From contig NZ_AP026442.1 in assembly GCF_027923705.1 (NCBI RefSeq), positions 1,426,001 to 1,490,000 on the forward strand: a stretch of 64,000 bases of DNA. The letters are read 5' to 3'. Under the pieces are notes generated by a model. That model searched no databases. It was not told where the DNA came from and worked only from the letters and a program-made list of their open reading frames with translations. This DNA comes from Cellulomonas sp. NTE-D12 (GTDB lineage: Bacteria; Actinomycetota; Actinomycetes; Actinomycetales; Cellulomonadaceae). Position numbers and translations under genes: made by a program. Positions 58,988 to 64,000 of this stretch are shown here, piece by piece; position 1 is the stretch's first letter, and the number at the start of each line of letters is the position of its first letter.

Positions 58988-60490
58988 ATGACGCACCGCA
59001 CGCCCCCGTTCACCCGCACTCGCCGGTTGCTCCCGACCGTTGCGCTGGCGGCCGCGCTCGCCCTGCTGGCCGGCTGCACGACGTCCGGAGTGTCCGCCTC
59101 CGCGACGGCGGCGCCTGCCGTCCGCGACGTCGGCGTCCAGCTGTTCCAGTGGACGTGGCCGGCGATCGCCCGTGAGTGCACCGACCGGCTGGGACCCGCC
59201 GGCTACGGGTGGGTGCTGACCTCGCCGCCGCAGGAGCACGTGCTCGGTAGTCAGTGGTGGACCTCCTACCAGCCGGTCAGCTACCGGTTGGAGAGCAGGC
59301 TCGGTACCCGCGAGCAGCTCGCCGCCATGGTCACGGCCTGCCACGCCGCCGGCGTGAGGGTCTACACGGACGCCGTGGTCAACCACATGACCGGCCAGGA
59401 CGCCCCGGGCGTCGGCTGGGCCGGTTCGTCGTACTCGCACTACGACTACCCAGGGCTGTACTCGGACGCCGCGGGCGACTTCCACCACTGCGGCCTGACG
59501 CCGGGTGACGACATCGTCAGCTACCAGGACGCGACGCAGGTGCGCACGTGCCAGCTGTCCAACCTCGCCGACCTCGCGACCGAGAAGCCGCAGGTGCGCC
59601 AGAAGATCGCGGCCTACCTCGCCGACCTCGTCTCGCTCGGCGTCGACGGCTTCCGCATCGACGCGGCCAAGCACATGGCGCCGGAGGACATCGCGGCGTT
59701 CACGGCCTCGCTCCCGGCCGGCACGGGCGTCGTCCAGGAGGTGATCCGCGGCAGCGGCGAACCCATCACCCCTGAGCAGTACCTCGCCAACGGGAAGGTG
59801 CTCGAGTTCTCCTGGGGCCGGGACGTCAAGGGCATGCTGGCCGGCTCGATCGGTCCGGTCTTGGCACTCGGGACCGGCAGCCGGTACGCGCCGAGCGACA
59901 AGGCGGTCGTCTTCGTCGACAACCACGACACCGAGCGGAACCGCTCCACCCTCAGCTACCGCGACGGCGCCACCTACCAGCTGGCCGACGTGCTGATGCT
60001 CGCAGGCACCTACGGCACGCCGCTGGTGCACTCCGGGTACGCGTTCGACGACCGCGACGCCGGTCCGCGCCAGGACGCCCGCGGTGCCGTGCTGGATGCC
60101 GCGTGCGGCGCCGCTCCCGGCCCGGGCGCCGCGCTGCAGCCCGGCGACTGGGTGTGCCAGCACGCCTGGCCTGCCGTGGCCGGCATGGTCGGCTGGCGTG
60201 CCGTCGTCGGCTCGGCGGCCGTGGTCGACACGTGGTCGGAGGGCGACGCGGTCGCGCTCGGGCGCGGCGGTCTGGGCTTCGTCGTCGTGAACAACGGGGA
60301 CAGCCCGGTGGCGACGAGCATCCCGACGCACCTGCCGGCCGGCACCTACTGCGACGTGCTGGCGGGTGGTGCGCCGGTGAGCGGAGGCCGGTGCACCGGG
60401 TCGTCGGCGACCGTCAAGGGCGGCGAGATCGTGGTGCAGGTCCCGCCCCGCTCGGCGCAGGCGTGGGACGTGTCCGCACGGCGAGGCTGA
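58988..60490 (+). CDS. Alpha-amylase, GH13, predicted lipoprotein
   Basis: 500 residues. The signal sequence ends in a lipobox (ALLAGC, Cys about residue 30), so it is probably lipid-anchored outside the cell rather than freely secreted. GH13 barrel: DVGVQLFQWTWPAIARECTD (the animal/streptomycete-type amylase start), DAVVNHMTG (region I), DGFRIDAAKHMAPEDI with the nucleophile Asp (region II), VVQEVIRG with the general acid Glu (region III), and VFVDNHDTERNR with the third catalytic Asp (region IV). A C-terminal beta domain follows; there is no separate starch-binding module. Start ATG 58988; in-frame GTGs at 58979 and 58982 are alternatives. Role: cleaving starch to maltodextrins. Confidence 0.93.
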   Translation: MTHRTPPFTRTRRLLPTVALAAALALLAGCTTSGVSASATAAPAVRDVGVQLFQWTWPAIARECTDRLGPAGYGWVLTSPPQEHVLGSQWWTSYQPVSYRLESRLGTREQLAAMVTACHAAGVRVYTDAVVNHMTGQDAPGVGWAGSSYSHYDYPGLYSDAAGDFHHCGLTPGDDIVSYQDATQVRTCQLSNLADLATEKPQVRQKIAAYLADLVSLGVDGFRIDAAKHMAPEDIAAFTASLPAGTGVVQEVIRGSGEPITPEQYLANGKVLEFSWGRDVKGMLAGSIGPVLALGTGSRYAPSDKAVVFVDNHDTERNRSTLSYRDGATYQLADVLMLAGTYGTPLVHSGYAFDDRDAGPRQDARGAVLDAACGAAPGPGAALQPGDWVCQHAWPAVAGMVGWRAVVGSAAVVDTWSEGDAVALGRGGLGFVVVNNGDSPVATSIPTHLPAGTYCDVLAGGAPVSGGRCTGSSATVKGGEIVVQVPPRSAQAWDVSARRG

Positions 60491-60536
60491 CGCCGTCGGA
60501 CCCGCAGCGACACGGTCGCAGCGCCGCGCGCGGCCG

Positions 60537-62243
60537 TCAGCGCAGCTCGACCCAGACCGTGGTGGCGGCCGGCACGGTGCGCTCGGCCCCCGCAGCCAGC
60601 GGTGCGGAGGACAGCAGCACGTGTCCGTCGTCCGGCAGCTGCACCGAGCCCTCCCCGAGGTTGGCCACCACCAGGACGTCCCGGTCGACGAATGCGAGCA
60701 CCGTCGGGTCGGTCGACACCTCCGGCGCCCAGCTGAGGTCGCCCGAGCCCAACCCGTGGTCCCGCCGCAGCCGCAGGGCCGCCCGGTAGAGCTCGAGGGT
60801 GGAGCCGGCCTGGTCACGCTGGACGTCCACGGCGAGGCGCGCCCACTCGTCCGGCTGGGGGAGCCACGTCGCCCCGGTCGGTGAGAAGCCGTACGCGGGT
60901 GCGTCCGCGCGCCACGGGAGCGGGACCCGGCAGCCGTCGCGACCCAGCTCGGTGCCACCGGTCCGGAAGAAGGCCGGGTCCGTCCGGACGGACGGGTCGA
61001 GGGTGGTGTGGTCCGGCAGCCCCAGCTCCTCGCCCTGGTACAGGTACGCGGAACCCGGCAGCGCCAGCACCAGGAGCGTCGCGGCGCGCGCACGCCGCAG
61101 CCCGAGCTCGGCATCCGGCTGGACGTCGTCCGGCCCGATGCCGTTGGGCCGGCTGGTCGGGTCGGGCAGGCCGAGCCGGGACGCGTGCCGGACGACGTCG
61201 TGGTTGGACAGCACCCAGGTGGTGGGAGCACCGACGGCGTCGTTGGCGGCGAAGGACGACTCGATCACCCGCCGCAGCCGCACCGCGTCCCAGCCGGTGA
61301 CCAGCACGTCGAAGTTGAACGCCTGGTGCAGCTCGTCGGGCCGCACGTACCGGGCCAGCCGGGGAAGCGGGTCCACCCACGCCTCGGCGACCATCACCCG
61401 TTCGCCCGGGTACTCCTCGAGCACCCGGCGCCACGCACGGAAGATCTCGTGCACACCCTCCTGGTCGAACATCGGGTTGGTGCCGCCGGGGACGGTGCCC
61501 TGCTCGTCGCCCTCGATCATCGCGACGTGGCCCGACCAGTCCGGCAGCCCCTCGGCCTTGACCATGCCGTGCGCGACGTCGACGCGGAAACCGTCGACCC
61601 CGCGGTCCAGCCAGAACCGCAGCACGTCCTCGAACTCGGCGCGGACCTCCGGGTTCTCCCAGTTCAGGTCCGGCTGGCCGGCGTCGAAGAGGTGCAGGTA
61701 CCACTGGCCGGGGGTGCCGTCCGCCTCGGTCACCCGCGTCCACGCACGTCCGCCGAACACCGACTCCCAGTTGTTCGGCGGCAGCTCACCGTGCTCGCCA
61801 CGGCCGTCCCGGAACAGGTACCGGGCCCGCTCCGGCGAGCCGGGTGCCGCCGCGCAGGCGGCCCGGAACCACGCGTGCTCGTCCGAGGTGTGGTTGGGCA
61901 CCAGGTCGACGATCACCCGCAGCCCGAGCTGGTGCGCGCGCGCCAGCAGCGCGTCGGCGTCCGCCAGCGTGCCGAACAGCGGATCGACGTCCCGGTAGTC
62001 GGCGACGTCGTAGCCCGCGTCGACCTGCGGCGAGCGGTAGAACGGCGACAGCCACAGGGCGTCGACGCCCAGCTCGACCAGGTGGTCCAGGTGGGCCGTG
62101 ATGCCGGGCAGGTCGCCGATGCCGTCACCGTCCGAGTCGGCGAACGAGCGCGGGTACACCTGGTAGATCACGGCGGAACGCCACCACTGCGCGTCAGCCG
62201 GGGCGGTGTGCACGCGGACGCGGTCGGGAGCGGTGCTGGTCAT
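60537..62243 (-). CDS. Alpha-glucosidase, GH13 (oligo-1,6/maltase type)
   Basis: 568 residues, cytoplasmic (no signal). GH13 regions: WRSAVIYQVYPRSFADSDGDG at the start, DLVPNHTSDEH (I), DGFRVDVAHGMVKAEGLPD (II, nucleophile Asp), MVAEAWVDPL (III, acid Glu), and VLSNHDVVRHASRLG (IV, Asp), then a C-terminal beta domain. It hydrolyses terminal alpha-glucosidic bonds of imported maltose or maltodextrins; linkage preference is not certain from sequence. Start ATG 62243 with GAGAGG five bases upstream. It lies downstream of the LacI gene on the same strand, 124 bases apart, where GGTGCC-GAC-GGCACC (62335-62349) forms a small inverted repeat. Confidence 0.94.
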   Translation of the reverse strand: MTSTAPDRVRVHTAPADAQWWRSAVIYQVYPRSFADSDGDGIGDLPGITAHLDHLVELGVDALWLSPFYRSPQVDAGYDVADYRDVDPLFGTLADADALLARAHQLGLRVIVDLVPNHTSDEHAWFRAACAAAPGSPERARYLFRDGRGEHGELPPNNWESVFGGRAWTRVTEADGTPGQWYLHLFDAGQPDLNWENPEVRAEFEDVLRFWLDRGVDGFRVDVAHGMVKAEGLPDWSGHVAMIEGDEQGTVPGGTNPMFDQEGVHEIFRAWRRVLEEYPGERVMVAEAWVDPLPRLARYVRPDELHQAFNFDVLVTGWDAVRLRRVIESSFAANDAVGAPTTWVLSNHDVVRHASRLGLPDPTSRPNGIGPDDVQPDAELGLRRARAATLLVLALPGSAYLYQGEELGLPDHTTLDPSVRTDPAFFRTGGTELGRDGCRVPLPWRADAPAYGFSPTGATWLPQPDEWARLAVDVQRDQAGSTLELYRAALRLRRDHGLGSGDLSWAPEVSTDPTVLAFVDRDVLVVANLGEGSVQLPDDGHVLLSSAPLAAGAERTVPAATTVWVELR

Positions 62244-62367
62244 GGAGGCCTCTCGGACGGTGCGGCGGGGCGCCGCGCGGGCGCGTCGGGACGCGACGGT
62301 GCAGGACGTGACGGCTCGGGCGGTGCGGTGGTGGGGTGCCGACGGCACCGGACGGCCGGAGCCGTCG

Positions 62368-63432
62368 TCAGACCGCGGCGGCCCCGGGTCCGGGGAGCAC
62401 CAGGGCACCGGCGGGCGCGGCGCCGGTGGAACCGCGCACGACCAGCTCCGGCTGGAACAGCAGCTCCGCCCGGGAGACCGGCGTGGAGCGGATCTCCGCG
62501 ACGAGCGCCGCGACGGCGGCGTGCCCCATCGCCGCCACCGGCTGCCGGATCGTGGTCAAGGGCGGGTCGGTGAAGGCGATCAGCGGCGAGTCGTCGAAGC
62601 CGACCACGGAGAGGTCGTCCGGCACCCGGAACCCGCGCGAGCGGGCGGCACGGACCGCGCCGAGGGCCATCAGGTCCGACCCGCAGATCACCGCGGTGTG
62701 CCCGGACTCGATCAGCTCGAGGGCGGCGGACTGACCACCCTCGACCGTGAAGAGGGTCGAGACGATGTGCTGCTCGGGCTCGGCGACGCCCTGCCGCCGG
62801 AGCAGCTCGGAGAACGCGTCGATCTTGCGGCGCACCGGCACGAACCGCGTCGGCCCCACGGCCAGCCCGATCGACCGGTGGCCGAGCGACGTCAGGTGCC
62901 GGACGGCCTGCTCCATCGCGGCCGCGTCGTCCGTCGACACCGTCGGCGCGTCGACGCCCGCGGCGAACCCGTTGACCAGCACGAGCGGGATGCCGCGGCT
63001 GCGCAGCCGCTGGTAGCGCTCGGTGCTGGCGGACGTGTCGGCGTGCAGGCCGGACACGAAGACGATGCCGTCCACCCCGTGCTCGAGCAGCATCTCCACG
63101 TACTGGTCCTCGGTGGTGCCGCCCGGCGACTGCGTGCACAGCAGCGGCGTGTACCCGCGGTCGGACAGCATCGTCTCGATCACCTGCGCGAACGCCGGGA
63201 ACACGGGGTTGCTCAGCTCCGGCACCACCAGCCCGACGAGGCCGGCAGGCCGCGAGTGCAGCCGGTCGGGCCGTTCGTAGCCGAGCACGTCGAGGGCGGC
63301 GAGCACCGCCTGGCGGGTGTGGGAGGACACCCCGTGCTTGCCGTTGAGCACGCGCGACACCGTGGCGGTGCTGACACCTGCCTGTTCGGCGATGTCGGTC
63401 AGCCGGGTGCGTGCCGGCGGCAGCAGAGACAC
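62368..63432 (-). CDS. LacI-family transcriptional regulator
   Basis: 354 residues. Helix-turn-helix and hinge at the N-terminus (about 8-58: RLTDIAEQAGVSTATVSRVL, then NGKHGVSSHTRQAVLAALD) are followed by a periplasmic-binding-protein-like sensor domain (about 65-335: GLVGLVVPELSNPVFPAF, GVDGIVFVSG, HRSIGLAVGP, GHTAVICGSDLMALGAVRAA, DDLSVVGFDDSPLIAF). Between a GH13 glucosidase and a sugar-binding protein it is likely the maltose/maltodextrin repressor (MalR-like), releasing DNA when sugar binds. Start GTG 63432 with AGGAGG four bases upstream. It is divergent from the binding-protein gene and shares the 218-base intergenic region with it. Confidence 0.93.
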   Translation of the reverse strand: MSLLPPARTRLTDIAEQAGVSTATVSRVLNGKHGVSSHTRQAVLAALDVLGYERPDRLHSRPAGLVGLVVPELSNPVFPAFAQVIETMLSDRGYTPLLCTQSPGGTTEDQYVEMLLEHGVDGIVFVSGLHADTSASTERYQRLRSRGIPLVLVNGFAAGVDAPTVSTDDAAAMEQAVRHLTSLGHRSIGLAVGPTRFVPVRRKIDAFSELLRRQGVAEPEQHIVSTLFTVEGGQSAALELIESGHTAVICGSDLMALGAVRAARSRGFRVPDDLSVVGFDDSPLIAFTDPPLTTIRQPVAAMGHAAVAALVAEIRSTPVSRAELLFQPELVVRGSTGAAPAGALVLPGPGAAAV

Positions 63433-63533
63433 GGGACCTCCTCGTCCATCACGGGTGCGACGGTCAATCATGCCCGGCGCGTCGTCGGCGTGTCTCCGTC
63501 CGACGTCCCAGCCCTGCAAACCGTTGCCTGAAA

Positions 63534-63577
63534 GTTACCGTAACGAGTTGCTGATGCGATCACAAGCGCGTTACCGT
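63534..63577 (+). promoter_or_regulatory. Promoter and repeated GTTACCGT elements ahead of the sugar-binding protein
   Basis: -35 TTGCTG (63548-63553), 18-base spacer, -10 TACCGT (63572-63577). A palindrome GTTAC-C-GTAAC (63534-63544) lies just upstream of the -35, and its GTTACCGT half recurs over the -10 (63570-63577). LacI-family binding is plausible. The gap 63433-63650 shows no gene. Confidence 0.5.
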
Positions 63578-63650
63578 CCCAGCCATCAGGCCATCGTCGG
63601 CGGGCGTCCCGTCGGCCGACGGCACGACTTCCACCGAGGAGCACACAACG

Positions 63651-64000
63651 ATGCGACGGAGCATCCCCCTCGCGGCGATCGCCGGAGTGACCCTGGCGCT
63701 GGCCGCATGTTCGGGCTCGGGGTCGGGTTCCGGCTCCACCGCGAGCGCCACCGCGAGCGCGAAGCCGACGCTCAGCGGCACCCTGACCATGTGGGTCGAC
63801 GAGACCCGCATCGACTCCATGAAGCCGATCGTCGACGAGTTCCAGCAGCAGACCGGCGTGAAGGTCGACCTGGTGCAGAAGGTGTCGGGCGACATCCGCA
63901 CCGACTTCGTCTCGCAGGTACCCACCGGGCAGGGCCCCGACGTGATCATCGGCGCGCACGACTGGACCGGTGAGTTCGTCAACAACGGCGTCGTCGCCAC
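63651..64000 (+). CDS. Sugar ABC transporter substrate-binding lipoprotein, N-terminal part (3' end outside window)
   Basis: 116 codons visible, about a quarter of a usual 420-residue protein. The signal peptide RSIPLAAIAGVTLALAAC ends in a lipobox (LAAC, Cys about residue 20) followed by a Gly/Ser/Thr-rich tether. The mature protein begins LSGTLTMWVDETRIDSMKPI, then FQQQTGVKVDLVQ and GPDVIIGAHDWTGEF, typical of MalE-type (cluster D) maltose/maltodextrin-binding proteins. Start ATG 63651 with GAGGAG nine bases upstream. Transport permease genes presumably follow beyond the window. Confidence 0.92.
   Translation, partial: MRRSIPLAAIAGVTLALAACSGSGSGSGSTASATASAKPTLSGTLTMWVDETRIDSMKPIVDEFQQQTGVKVDLVQKVSGDIRTDFVSQVPTGQGPDVIIGAHDWTGEFVNNGVVA

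Noticed and set aside
1..64000. tRNA, rRNA, IS elements, prophage genes, CRISPR arrays
   Set aside because: None recognised. No transposase, integrase or Cas motifs and no cloverleaf sequences were seen, although a short tRNA could be missed without a covariance-model search.

Overview
The window comes from a high-GC actinobacterium. The codon bias, the many GTG starts and the very frequent leaderless -10/start-codon geometry all point that way. My inference is a member of Micrococcales, probably Cellulomonas-like; the genus is a guess. The core gene order comEA-comEC-holA ... rpsT ... lepA ... hemW ... hrcA-dnaJ-rsmE ... phoH-ybeY-corC-era ... recO-uppS ... glyS follows the order known from Mycobacterium tuberculosis (roughly Rv2415c down to Rv2357c), with local insertions. 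I see no IS element, phage gene, CRISPR array, tRNA or rRNA. No non-coding gap exceeds 300 bases; the longest are 63433-63650, 21280-21503, 19535-19726, 21765-21950, 36627-36811 and 18622-18805, and each has an entry or is covered in an adjacent one.

Layout. 1-8.3 kb: 3' part of PEP carboxylase, a NUDIX hydrolase, an ECF sigma factor with a fused SnoaL-like domain, a CYTH protein, a two-domain VOC dioxygenase behind an operator-like palindrome, an LLM oxidoreductase, a membrane-tethered metallophosphoesterase and a DtxR/MntR regulator. 8.3-18 kb: HerA-like ATPase, leuS, DegV, comEA-comEC-holA. 18-21.3 kb: an accessory block inserted where holA and rpsT are neighbours in relatives. It holds two small EAL-domain paralogues (one with all the metal/catalytic ligands, one without), a 42-residue secreted peptide gene with its own terminator, and an HTH-TPR regulator of RRNPP-like architecture. 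This block is the best candidate for an undescribed system: a peptide pheromone and its receptor. 21.5-30.7 kb: rpsT, an orphan PemK/MazF-like protein, an ATP-grasp/alpha-E/transglutaminase operon, lepA-hemW, DUF4870 and DUF3097 proteins. 30.7-43.1 kb: CIRCE-hrcA-dnaJ-rsmE, convergent ppdK, then the overlapping chain phoH-ybeY-corC-era, a membrane alpha/beta hydrolase and a PP2C phosphatase. 43.1-52.4 kb: beta-propeller protein, a leucine leader peptide and RNA switch ahead of leuA, recO-uppS, a Zur-box-controlled znuABC operon, glyS. 52.5-57.9 kb: an ABC-2 exporter with a DesK/NarL-type two-component pair, a VOC protein and a Dus enzyme. 58-64 kb: sugar genes (PfkB kinase, lipoprotein alpha-amylase, GH13 alpha-glucosidase, LacI regulator, and the start of a sugar ABC-transporter binding protein), apparently a maltodextrin cluster.

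How it fits together. Most of the window is housekeeping: translation, ribosome maturation, cell-wall lipid carrier synthesis, heat shock, leucine synthesis and zinc uptake. Regulation can be read directly from DNA in several places: CIRCE at hrcA, a Zur box at znuA, translational attenuation at leuA, a MarR-like palindrome at the VOC gene, and LacI/MalR-like palindromes at the sugar genes. About twenty genes have a TANNNT-like -10 box ending 6-8 bases before the start codon, so their mRNAs probably begin at the start codon itself.
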